Part shown: positions 23,772 to 31,568 of the stretch, in pieces
Numbering within the stretch: the first letter of the stretch is position 1
Layout: every line of letters starts with the position of its first letter
NCBI GenBank assembly: GCA_022340645.1
Contig: JAJDNP010000037.1
Span: forward strand, 1 to 34,537
DNA: 34,537 nucleotides
Reading direction: 5' to 3'
Source: Gammaproteobacteria bacterium
GTDB taxonomy: Bacteria; Pseudomonadota; Gammaproteobacteria; SZUA-229
The notes under the pieces: model-generated
Database searches by the model: none
What the model was told of the DNA's origin: nothing
What the model saw: only the letters and a program-made list of their open reading frames with translations
Position numbers and translations under genes: made by a program

Positions 23772-24701
23772 ATGAAAATTCTGTTTGCAACTGATGGATC
23801 GGACAGCGCCAGCAATGCAGCGGGGATGCTGACACGTTTCCCTTTTCCGGTCGACCGCAGCGCTGTTGTCATGACGGTGTTCGACAGCAAGTTGCTGGCC
23901 GTGGGCAAGCATCTGGATCTCGATGAGAGCCAGAACAGGGTGATTAAGGAAGCCGAGCAAACCCTGCGCGAGGACATTGATCAGCTGCTTGCCGACAATG
24001 CATCACGGTTGAAAGACGCGGGCTGGGTTTGTTCGACCGAGAGCCGCATGGGTAATCCGGCGGAAGAGATCATCAAGACCGCTGACGAACTGCAACCGGA
24101 CATGATCGTGCTGGGCTCGCACGGACATAAAGGCGTCAAACACTTTTTGCTTGGCGGTGTATCAGACCGGGTTCTTCGACATGCCCACTGTTCAGTGCTT
24201 ATCGTCAAACCGTCGACCAGGTTATCCGCGCCGCCGGACGATTCCAGCCAACACCTGCCCTGGCGTATCCTCGTAGCCTATGATGGTTCGAACTCGGCGC
24301 AGGAGGCTATTAGTCTCTGTGCCTCGCTGCCGATGCATAAAGATGCGGAAATCAGTGTCGTCAGCGTCATGCCGATGATACATATGTACCACCAGGATTT
24401 ACGCCAGCAGCTGAATCCCATCTGGCAGCAGAAAAAACTCGCCCAAAAGAAAGCCCTGGAACAAGCAGTCAATGACCTGCAGTGGCCCACCCGGCAAGTG
24501 ACAACGGAACTGCTGGAAGGGGCCGATGTGTCACAGGTAATTCTTGATATCGCCAAAACCAGGGACATTGATCTTGTTGTCATCGGCAGTAAGGGACGGT
24601 CCACGTTCGAACGATTTATGCTCGGCTCAATCACCAACTATGTAGCCGGTCACGCGCCCTGTTCCGTCATGGTGGTGAGAGCACGGGTCGTCCCTGATTA
24701 A
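23772..24701 (+). CDS. Tandem-domain universal stress protein (UspA family)
   Basis: The 309-residue protein consists of two UspA domains. Domain 1 (about 1-147) starts MKILFATDGSDSASNAAGML and carries the nucleotide-binding loop GSHGHKGVKHFLLGGVS with SDRVLRHAHCSVLIVK. Domain 2 (about 158-305) starts RILVAYDGSNSAQEAI and carries GSKGRSTFERFMLGSIT with GHAPCSVMVVR. Both retain the GxxG(9)G(S/T)-type ATP-binding pattern, with Gly in place of the final Ser at the first (LLGGVS). Such proteins act in stress survival, often under low oxygen or nutrient limitation, as cytosolic dimers. The ribosome-binding site GGAAG precedes ATG. The decayed UspA at 20535 shows that the family was duplicated in this neighbourhood. 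Confidence 0.9.
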   Translation: MKILFATDGSDSASNAAGMLTRFPFPVDRSAVVMTVFDSKLLAVGKHLDLDESQNRVIKEAEQTLREDIDQLLADNASRLKDAGWVCSTESRMGNPAEEIIKTADELQPDMIVLGSHGHKGVKHFLLGGVSDRVLRHAHCSVLIVKPSTRLSAPPDDSSQHLPWRILVAYDGSNSAQEAISLCASLPMHKDAEISVVSVMPMIHMYHQDLRQQLNPIWQQKKLAQKKALEQAVNDLQWPTRQVTTELLEGADVSQVILDIAKTRDIDLVVIGSKGRSTFERFMLGSITNYVAGHAPCSVMVVRARVVPD

Positions 24702-25051
24702 TCCGCCGGTTTGCGTTGTCAAGGGATGGCTTCCGACCATGATCCCCTGTGCGATCTGGCAGCAATAATTTAATTAAAGAGCAAATCCGTAACACCTGGA
24801 CCAACCACGGTCCGGATGAGCCACGGACCGGATAAAAAAAAGTGTACTCTCCGGAATCTATTGTAATAGTGATGTTTGCCGACTCATTTCCAGTCGCTTA
24901 CACCAGTCCGTGACCGGTTGGTGCATTTTGCGGGCTAGCGGCTCCAGGGATGCTGGTTGTTTGTAAAGACTGGTCAGGCTTTCCAGGCTATCGGGTTTGG
25001 TTTCAATTCCATGATGGTGTTTCGTTACCCCGTCGGGTTGCGGGATACCGG

Positions 25052-26149
25052 TTACCGGGTTGTCTGCGTTGCTACGGCAGCCTCACTGCGGGATATTTCC
25101 GGTCTCTGCCCTATTGATGGGTGATCATGGGAATACAGTACCCAGGCATTGGTGGCATAGACGACAACGAGAAACACGCTAGCCCAGGACAGACGATTGA
25201 AAATCAGATACCTGGAGCGGTAATACAACGCGACAATGGCGACACCCGTCATAGTCATCGCACTCAGTGCTGAACTCAGGTGGATGGAGGATACGGATTC
25301 GAACAGCGGTGCTTTCAAATAGAAGATATCATCAATGGCCAGAATCAAGATGTCAAACATGTTACTGCCCAGTAGATCGCCGATCGCCATATCGACAGCG
25401 CCAATACGCACAGCGGCGATGGTGACCACCAGTTCCGGCAGCGATGTAGCCAGGGCAGCGAAAACCGTGCCGACAAAGGACTGGGTCCAGCCCATTTGCA
25501 CAGCAATTTCAGCGGCAACATGCGGCAATAAGATACCGGCCGCGACCACGAAGGATGCGGCGATGACATAACGGATCACCAGCTCTCGCAGGGAATGTTC
25601 CGGGTATTTATCGGTCTCCTTTTCGGTAAAGCTCGCCATGTGGGCTTTTTCATACGAGAATACGGTACGAATGGAGACGCCGTACACTAGCAATATCACT
25701 GGCGAATAAACACCGATGTGGGAGAAAGATAGTGAAACCCCGAACTGGGTCAGCATAATACTGATTCCCGCGCATCCAACAAGAATGATACCGAACCCGG
25801 CGGACAGGACGTGCCCGCGCCTGGCATAGGCATACAACGGCTCGGCTCGATTCATATAGTCCAGCAACACAAGTAAAATCAGATTGTAGGCGCAGCTGCC
25901 AAAGACATCGCCCACCGCAATATTCGGCAGATCGCCGATGGTAACTGCGCTGATGCCAGCGGCCAGCTCTGGCAGTGAAGTCACCGTTGCCAGCAAAACC
26001 AGGCCTATCCAGGTGCCACCGAGGCCTGTTTTGTCCGCGATGGCATCCCCGTAGCGAGTAAGCATGGTACCGGCAATTCCGATCGTTATGACGCAGGCCA
26101 TGAAGTACAGCCAGATTGTGATGTGGCTTATTGGCATAGCGGCTATCAT
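25052..26149 (-). CDS. Sodium/calcium exchanger superfamily membrane protein
   Basis: The protein is about 365 residues from ATG 26149. A TTG at 26173 would add 8 residues and abuts a repeat. About ten membrane segments and two antiporter alpha-repeats are visible. Repeat 1 is GLVLLATVTSLPELAAGISA with GDVFGSCAYNLILL. Repeat 2 is GTVFAALATSLPELVVTIAA with GDLLGSNMFDILIL. Each SLPEL holds the ion-binding Glu. Compared with the exchanger at 19426 it has ATVTS/ALATS where that one has SLGTT/AFGTS, so it belongs to another subfamily and may use a different ion pair. It is transcribed away from the HAD gene. A minus-strand open stretch continues past its stop in another frame. Confidence 0.85.
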   Translation of the reverse strand: MIAAMPISHITIWLYFMACVITIGIAGTMLTRYGDAIADKTGLGGTWIGLVLLATVTSLPELAAGISAVTIGDLPNIAVGDVFGSCAYNLILLVLLDYMNRAEPLYAYARRGHVLSAGFGIILVGCAGISIMLTQFGVSLSFSHIGVYSPVILLVYGVSIRTVFSYEKAHMASFTEKETDKYPEHSLRELVIRYVIAASFVVAAGILLPHVAAEIAVQMGWTQSFVGTVFAALATSLPELVVTIAAVRIGAVDMAIGDLLGSNMFDILILAIDDIFYLKAPLFESVSSIHLSSALSAMTMTGVAIVALYYRSRYLIFNRLSWASVFLVVVYATNAWVLYSHDHPSIGQRPEISRSEAAVATQTTR

Positions 26150-26173
26150 ATACTCTCGCAAATCATGGAACAA

Positions 26174-26211
26174 TATTAAACCGGCGATATATATTGTCGC
26201 CGGGTTAATAA
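26174..26211. repeat. Hairpin repeat family C
   Basis: The arms ATTAAACCGGCGA and TCGCCGGGTTAAT pair around a short AT loop. The element recurs at 31523-31556, with a half copy at 8599-8625. It lies between divergent genes, so a terminator role is unlikely here. Confidence 0.8.
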
Positions 26212-26339
26212 GTGACAGACCATGGTTTGGGCATATATATCTGGTTGTTTGATACCTTCATCCCAGGGAAGGTAATATTTATGGGCAGTCAGAAATTTGA
26301 CTTCACTAAAGCTTGATAAAGGAAATTTCCGGGAACTAT

Positions 26340-26951
26340 ATGAAAAAAATCCAGGCAGTATTATTTGATTACGGTGGTGTGCTGGCTGAAGAGGGCTTCA
26401 GCAATGTGCTGGAAGCGCTGGCACATGAACAGAACCTTGCTGTGGAGAGTATGACGCACGAGGGGATGCTGGCTGTTTACGATTCAGGCTTTGTGCTGGG
26501 CACGGGGAGTGAAGCCGATTTCTGGGCGCTGCTGCGTGAGCGTACAGGTTTGACTGGCATTGATGCAGATCACAGAGACAGGATGCTACATGGTTTTGCG
26601 ATACGGCCATGGATGCTCGAACTGGTTGCACAACTAAGGCGGCAGGGTTATATCACCGGCATTCTCAGCGATCAGACCGACTGGCTGGACAGGCTGGATG
26701 CCAGGGATCATTTCTATGTGTACTTTGACCATGTTTACAACAGTTACACCATGGGTAAGGGCAAGCGTGATCCATCGCATTTCACTGACGTGGCGGCTGA
26801 TCTTGGCCTGGAGCCTGCGGCTGTTTTGTTTATCGATGATAGTAAAATGAATATAGCCAACGCTGAGTCGGCTGGCATGCAGGCTATTCAGTATGTGGAT
26901 CGCGAAACCCTGATGCAGGAATTAATAGCTACCGGCATAAGACTCGGGTAG
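26340..26951 (+). CDS. HAD-superfamily hydrolase, subfamily IA-like
   Basis: The protein is 203 residues from ATG 26340, which has a GGGAA site; an in-frame ATG at 26313 adds nine non-family residues. Motif I is VLFDYGGVLAE (nucleophile Asp; the second Asp is Gly, as in many FDxGGVL members). Motif II is GILSDQTDWLD (Ser), motif III is the Lys in MGKGKRDPSHF, and motif IV is VLFIDDSKMNIANAESAGM. The set is complete for a phosphatase-like HAD enzyme of the YihX/epoxide-hydrolase N-terminal type. The substrate is unknown. It precedes the GH100 invertase by 34 bases on the same strand, so a sugar-phosphate phosphatase role is plausible by context. Confidence 0.88.
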   Translation: MKKIQAVLFDYGGVLAEEGFSNVLEALAHEQNLAVESMTHEGMLAVYDSGFVLGTGSEADFWALLRERTGLTGIDADHRDRMLHGFAIRPWMLELVAQLRRQGYITGILSDQTDWLDRLDARDHFYVYFDHVYNSYTMGKGKRDPSHFTDVAADLGLEPAAVLFIDDSKMNIANAESAGMQAIQYVDRETLMQELIATGIRLG

Positions 26952-26985
26952 GCCTGAACATGGCAAACATAATATAATTCAAGCT

Positions 26986-28380
26986 ATGCCACTTAAGACA
27001 GCATATCAATTACTCGAAGACTCCATTATTTACTATCAGGGTAAACCTGTCGGTACGGCTGCTGCCTGCGACTCGAGTCCGGTGGCGGCCAATTACCAGG
27101 AATGCTTCGTGCGGGACTTTGTACCATCGGCCCTGGTTTTCATGATGGGTGGCCGGGCGGAGATTGTGCGTAATTTTCTCACTACGGTGATGCATATACG
27201 CGGCCAGCAAACCGTGCTTGAGGGGCATCAACGTTCCATGGGGCTGATGCCAGCCAGTTTCAAGGTAATCGAAGAAGATGGACAGGAACAGCTAGTCGCT
27301 GATTTCGGCGAGCGTGCTATCGGCCGGGTGATTCCGGTTGATTCTGCGATGTGGTGGATGTTCCTGTTGCGTTCTTATGTGGTTGCCAGCGGGGACTGGG
27401 ATTTTGCGAGATCAGCCGAAGTTCAGGAATGCATGCGGCAGATCCTGGATCTGTATCTAAGAGAACGTTTCGAAAGCTCGCCTACCTTGCTGGTGCCGGA
27501 CGGCTCATTCATGATTGACCGCCGCATGGGGGTTTATGGTTACCCGCTGGAGATTCAGGCGCTTTACTTTGGTATGCTGCAAACGGCAAAAGAACTGCTT
27601 TCCTGCACCAATGGATCGGAATCGCTAATCGGCAATCTGCAATTACTTATCGAGACGTTACGCTCCTATGTACGGAACCATTACTGGATTGATCGTGATC
27701 GCCTGAACCGGATTCATCGTTTTCATGCCGAGGAGTTTGGTCTTAATGTTGATAACGTGCTTAATGTTTACCCTGAGAGTATTCCCGACTGGATGGATGG
27801 CTGGCTGGATAATCGTAGCGGCTACCTGGCAGGCAACCAGGGCCCGGGCCGGGTTGATTTCCGTTTCTTTACCCAGGGTAATCTGCTGGCTATTTTGTTT
27901 GACCTGGCCACAGCGGATGAATCCCAGGGGATTATGAACCTGTTTGCCAGTCACTGGGCTGAATTGATTGGTGAGATGCCGGTCAAAATCATGTACCCGG
28001 CCGTGCGTGGCAGGGAGTGGATGCATGTTACCGGCAGTGATCCCAAGAACGTGCCGTGGTCCTATCACAATGGCGGTAACTGGCCGGTATTGATCTGGCC
28101 GTTTGTGGCTGCGGCCATGCGTACCGGGCGCGTCGAGCTTGCGGAAAGAGCGCTTGAAACGATTACTGAACGGCTTAAAAAAGATAACTGGCCGGAATAT
28201 TATGACGGTAAAAAAGGCGGGCTGATCGGCCGCCGGGCAAACTTTTTCCAGACCTGGTCCGCTACCGGCCTGATTGTTGCCCATCAGATTTATGAAGACC
28301 CGGAATGTCGTGCGCTGTTTGACAGTTGCATGTATTCCACTCCGATAAAGTTATGGAGTAACAGAGGCAATTATTTTTAG
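26986..28380 (+). CDS. GH100 alkaline/neutral invertase
   Basis: This 464-residue protein is strikingly like plant and cyanobacterial alkaline/neutral invertases. Matching blocks are CFVRDFVPSALVFMMGG, MGLMPASFKVIE, AIGRVIPVDSAMWWMFLLRS, DGSFMIDRRMGVYGYPLEIQ, DFRFFTQGNLLAIL, PWSYHNGGNWPVLIWPF, RRANFFQTWSATGLIVAHQ. These enzymes hydrolyse sucrose to glucose and fructose in the cytosol, using an (alpha/alpha)6 barrel. There is no signal peptide, as expected. Length is normal for bacterial members. Sucrose synthesis or uptake genes are not in the window. The sucrose role follows from the family; the HAD gene upstream may be part of the same pathway. Confidence 0.93.
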   Translation: MPLKTAYQLLEDSIIYYQGKPVGTAAACDSSPVAANYQECFVRDFVPSALVFMMGGRAEIVRNFLTTVMHIRGQQTVLEGHQRSMGLMPASFKVIEEDGQEQLVADFGERAIGRVIPVDSAMWWMFLLRSYVVASGDWDFARSAEVQECMRQILDLYLRERFESSPTLLVPDGSFMIDRRMGVYGYPLEIQALYFGMLQTAKELLSCTNGSESLIGNLQLLIETLRSYVRNHYWIDRDRLNRIHRFHAEEFGLNVDNVLNVYPESIPDWMDGWLDNRSGYLAGNQGPGRVDFRFFTQGNLLAILFDLATADESQGIMNLFASHWAELIGEMPVKIMYPAVRGREWMHVTGSDPKNVPWSYHNGGNWPVLIWPFVAAAMRTGRVELAERALETITERLKKDNWPEYYDGKKGGLIGRRANFFQTWSATGLIVAHQIYEDPECRALFDSCMYSTPIKLWSNRGNYF

Positions 28381-28448
28381 CAGCCATTAGAAATAATCGC
28401 TGTCAGGTGCTGCTTTAGGCGCTGAATAATTATTCTGACAATGAATTT

Positions 28449-28533
28449 CAGGTTCAACTAAATCGTCCGGAGCGATTTGAATGTCAGCCCTGAAAGGGAG
28501 AGGCATAGGGACATGCCGAATAATATATTTGGT
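28449..28533 (+). repeat. Partial palindromic repeat family B
   Basis: AGGTTCAACTAAATCG, GATTTGAATGTCAGCCCTGA, GGGAGAGGCATAGGG and ACATGCCGAATAAT follow the same order as in the complete copy at 31213-31347; the right end has decayed. It follows the invertase gene. Confidence 0.75.
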
Positions 28534-28596
28534 CAAGGCATCGTTGATTCGAAATTATGTTATTCGTAATAATCCAGGTCATATCTCTTCATGTCT

Positions 28597-29340
28597 TTAA
28601 CCCGCGTAGCTTTTCACAAAGCGCCTGAGTATTTCCTGTGCATATGGAGTTGGATTCCTGCAGACTGCTTTTTTTAATTCATCCGCTTCATGCGGCTGGA
28701 AGTAGCCGTGATTGCTGTAAGTGTTTATCCGCAATATAAATTCCTCGGCATCGCCTTCCGGGTGGAACTGAGTAGCGTACACATTTTCACCAACGCGAAA
28801 CATCTGTACCGGGCAGTTACTACCGGCTATCAGTAATGTCGCGCTATCGGGGGTGGTGTCACAGGCTTCCTTGTGGCCGAGCAGAACGTCTATTTGCGCA
28901 GGGAAACCTGTCAGCAGTTTATCCTGTTTGCCTGCCTCGGTGATGTCCAGGGTAACGCATCCCACGGCTTCGCCGTATTTTGTCGTGATGCTGGTGCCAA
29001 GGTAATTGCCCAACAGGCCGTTACCGGAGCAGGCGCCAAGAAAAGGAAAGTCGCGGGCCACTATCTGGTCCAGTAAGCGTTGGAAGCCAGCCTCGATTTT
29101 TTTCTGGATGCCGGATTTTTTGTCTTCGGGTGTACTTATATCAAACGGGCTGCCACCGACGATAATGGCGGAATAATCGTCGAGTTCAAGGCTATCCGGA
29201 ATACCACTTTTCTCGATGCGAATCCTGCAGGTGTCTGCAGCCTGCAATCCGCCATATTTCAGGAAACAGGCGTATTCACTGTCGGAGGTTACATCTTCAG
29301 GTCGCAGTTGCAGGATCAGAACAGGTAGAGTCGCAGTCAT
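28597..29340 (-). CDS. Class I glutamine amidotransferase-like protein (GuaA-GAT type)
   Basis: The protein is 247 residues from ATG 29340. An in-frame ATG at 29391 lies in a repeat and is rejected. It is a stand-alone class I GATase-fold protein: VLILQLRPED, then IVGGSPFDIS. The nucleophile elbow FLGACSGNGLLGNYLG carries the catalytic Cys. LLGHKEACDTTPDSATLLI matches the GMP-synthetase-type GAT domain, and TQFHPEGDAEEFILRI supplies His and Glu of the triad. The elbow reads GACSGN rather than GxCxGHQ, as in stand-alone family members of unknown substrate. It may hydrolyse glutamine or gamma-glutamyl compounds. It is transcribed away from the SulP gene and not in an operon. Confidence 0.85.
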   Translation of the reverse strand: MTATLPVLILQLRPEDVTSDSEYACFLKYGGLQAADTCRIRIEKSGIPDSLELDDYSAIIVGGSPFDISTPEDKKSGIQKKIEAGFQRLLDQIVARDFPFLGACSGNGLLGNYLGTSITTKYGEAVGCVTLDITEAGKQDKLLTGFPAQIDVLLGHKEACDTTPDSATLLIAGSNCPVQMFRVGENVYATQFHPEGDAEEFILRINTYSNHGYFQPHEADELKKAVCRNPTPYAQEILRRFVKSYAG

Positions 29341-29356
29341 GTCTGGATTATACCCT

Positions 29357-29466
29357 GTAGCTTGAACTAAATCGTCTGCAACGCTTGGCATGACAGCTAT
29401 GTGGCTTCAAATTTATTCGGACATAACGACGGTTGCGGAAACCATGTCCGAATAAACTTGAACCTG
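29357..29466 (+). repeat. Palindromic repeat family B copy
   Basis: The left end GTAGCTTGAACTAAATCG is joined to a B1-type hairpin (TTCAAATTTATTCGGACAT at 29406 on, and its complement ending at 29466). The middle of the full element is shortened. Confidence 0.8.
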
Positions 29467-29519
29467 CAATTAATTAGCTGAAAAAAATAATTTCGAACCG
29501 ACAATTCCCTGTCCAGATA

Positions 29520-29592
29520 ACATTCGCCAAGTCCCTGTGCCTCACCCTGTCACAGCTGTCGTGGAAATCTTTGCAGACGATTTAGCCGAAAT
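29520..29592 (-). repeat. Inverted partial copy of palindromic repeat family B
   Basis: On the minus strand this reads CGGCTAAATCGTCTGC, then GACAGGGTGAGGCA and CAGGGAC. The order matches the family B element, in the opposite orientation to the copy just upstream. The SulP promoter probably lies between here and 29664, where TATACT at 29625 is a possible -10 box. Confidence 0.65.
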
Positions 29593-29664
29593 TATTTCCA
29601 CAAAACTATATTAGAATAATCTGATATACTATGCGGTTTTTTTTATGCCATAAAAAGGTCACTC

Positions 29665-31194
29665 ATGTTCAAGCTTGGTTGCGCTAGTCGTGTATGTTTT
29701 CAAAATGAGATTTTATCCGGACTTACCGTTGCGCTCGCGCTGGTGCCTGAGGCTGTTGCCTTTGCGTTTGTCGCAGGTGTTGAGCCGCTGGCAGGGCTCT
29801 ACGCCGCATTCATGGTGGGGCTGCTGGCCTCCATCTTTGGTGGCCGTCCCGGCATGATCTCGGGAGCGACCGGCGCCATGGCAGTGGTGATGGTGTCACT
29901 GGTTGCCGGACATGGCGTGGAATATCTTTTTGCTGCCGTGGTACTGACCGGAATTATCCAGATAGGTGCGGGTATCTTACGTCTGGGTAAATTTATCCGT
30001 ATCGTGCCGCATCCGGTGATGCTGGGTTTTGTCAATGGGCTTGCAATCGTTATCTTGCTGGCGCAGCTGCAGCATTTCCAGGTAACCAATGCTGAAGGCA
30101 TGAGAGAATGGTTATCCGGTGAAGCACTGGTAATTTTCGCTGGCCTGATTCTCGCTACCATGGCAATCATCCATTACCTGCCGAAGCTGACTGGCGCTGT
30201 GCCATCCTCGCTGGCTGCGATCATAACTGTCAGCCTGGTTGTGGTTGGCCTTAACCTGGATACCGCCACGGTGGGTGATCTTGCCAGCATCGAGGGCGGC
30301 TTACCGGGTTTTCATATTCCCGCTGTTCCGTTAACATTTGAAACACTGATGATCATCCTGCCGTATTCATTCATCCTGGCAGCTGTCGGCCTCATTGAGT
30401 CGCTGTTAACGCTTAGCCTTATCGATGAAGTCACCAATACCCGCGGGCGCGGTAATCGCGAATGCATGGGGCAGGGTATTGCCAACACGGTGACGGGCAT
30501 GTTTGGCGGCATGGGTGGCTGTGCCATGATCGGGCAGAGCATGATTAATGTGAATTCCGGCGGGCGTCAGCGGCTTTCGGGTATTGCTGCTGCAGTCTTT
30601 CTGCTGATGTTTATCCTGTTTGCCTCGCCACTGATCGAACGTATACCCATGGCGGCGCTGGTGGGTGTCATGTTTGTGGTGGTGATTGCCACATTCGAAT
30701 GGTCGAGTATACGTATTATCCGCAAGATTCCGCCTACCGATGCCTTTGTGCTGGTGCTGGTATCGGCGGTTACCGTGTTTACCGACCTGGCTGTCGCCGT
30801 TGTCGTCGGCGTCATTGTCTCGGCGCTGGTTTTTGCCTGGGATCATGCCAAGCACATCAACATTAAAACATATGACGATGCAAACGGCTCACGCGTGCAT
30901 GAACTTAACGGCCCCCTGTTCTTTGGCTCAGTGAAAAATTTCCTTGAACTGTTTAACCCGGAAGAGGATGCCGAAGATGTTATCATTGAATTTCAAAACT
31001 CGCGCGTAGCCGATCACTCGGCCATTGAGGCAATCGACACCCTTGCCGAACGTTACATTCGCGCAGGTAAAAAGCTGCATCTAAGACATCTGAGTGAAGA
31101 TTGTCAGAAACTGCTGACCAAAGCAGGTGACCTGGTGGAAGTTAATGTAATGGAAGATCCGCATTACTTTATTGCGGATGACAAGCTTGCTTAG
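29665..31194 (+). CDS. SulP-family anion transporter with STAS domain
   Basis: This 509-residue protein has about ten to twelve membrane segments in residues 15-395. The SulP signature is present near the N-terminus: [19 protein letters not shown], then [14 protein letters not shown] and [25 protein letters not shown] domain follows (about 410-505: [39 protein letters not shown]). SulP proteins move sulfate, bicarbonate or other anions, usually with Na+ or H+. The sequence does not decide between sulfate and bicarbonate. The ribosome-binding site AAGG precedes ATG. Repeats of family B flank the gene on both sides. Confidence 0.9.
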   Translation: MFKLGCASRVCFQNEILSGLTVALALVPEAVAFAFVAGVEPLAGLYAAFMVGLLASIFGGRPGMISGATGAMAVVMVSLVAGHGVEYLFAAVVLTGIIQIGAGILRLGKFIRIVPHPVMLGFVNGLAIVILLAQLQHFQVTNAEGMREWLSGEALVIFAGLILATMAIIHYLPKLTGAVPSSLAAIITVSLVVVGLNLDTATVGDLASIEGGLPGFHIPAVPLTFETLMIILPYSFILAAVGLIESLLTLSLIDEVTNTRGRGNRECMGQGIANTVTGMFGGMGGCAMIGQSMINVNSGGRQRLSGIAAAVFLLMFILFASPLIERIPMAALVGVMFVVVIATFEWSSIRIIRKIPPTDAFVLVLVSAVTVFTDLAVAVVVGVIVSALVFAWDHAKHINIKTYDDANGSRVHELNGPLFFGSVKNFLELFNPEEDAEDVIIEFQNSRVADHSAIEAIDTLAERYIRAGKKLHLRHLSEDCQKLLTKAGDLVEVNVMEDPHYFIADDKLA

Positions 31195-31212
31195 ATGTTA
31201 GTCAAATCATGG

Positions 31213-31347
31213 CCGTAGGTTCGACTAAATCGTACGGAACTATTTGAATGGCAGCCCTGAAAGGGTGAGGCATAAGGACATGCCGAATAATTTATTCGGA
31301 CATGGTGCCTGTCTTTGATCGCAGTCCGAATAAATTCGAACCTACGG
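31213..31347 (+). repeat. Complete palindromic repeat family B element
   Basis: This 135-base element has terminal inverted repeats CCGTAGGTTCGA and TCGAACCTACGG. Inside is GATTTGAATGGCAGCCCTGA-type sequence (here starting CTATTTG), then GGGTGAGGCATAAGGACATG and a GCCGAATAATTTATTCGGACAT hairpin. It is non-coding and MITE-like. No transposase is linked. A weak further fragment lies at about 31374-31425. Confidence 0.85.
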
Positions 31348-31522
31348 ACTAGAACATTTTTCATGTGTTGTTGCAGATTCAAATTCATTTGGACACGGAT
31401 TTACTGTTTTGAATTTATTTATTCGCACTGGATGTTTACTTAATGGGTGACTTACGCTTCAATTAATACTCGTCTCAATTAATCCCATACAAAAAAACAG
31501 AGGAGCAGGGCTGCGGATAAAC

Positions 31523-31556
31523 ATTAACCCGGCGATATATTGTCGCCGGGTTAATA
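31523..31556. repeat. Hairpin repeat family C, possible terminator
   Basis: ATTAACCCGGCGA and TCGCCGGGTTAAT form a perfect 13-base stem, 13 bases past the stop of the thioredoxin-fusion gene. There is no T-run after it in either direction, so it is probably a repeat that may also stop transcription or protect mRNA ends. Confidence 0.8.
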
Positions 31557-31568
31557 GAAGGTGTGATC

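Noticed and set aside
24808-24841. Hairpin CGGTCCG/CGGACCG followed by AAAAAAAA after the tandem UspA gene
   Set aside because: The run is A on the transcribed + strand message, not U, so it is not a standard terminator; on the minus strand the U-run would precede the stem.
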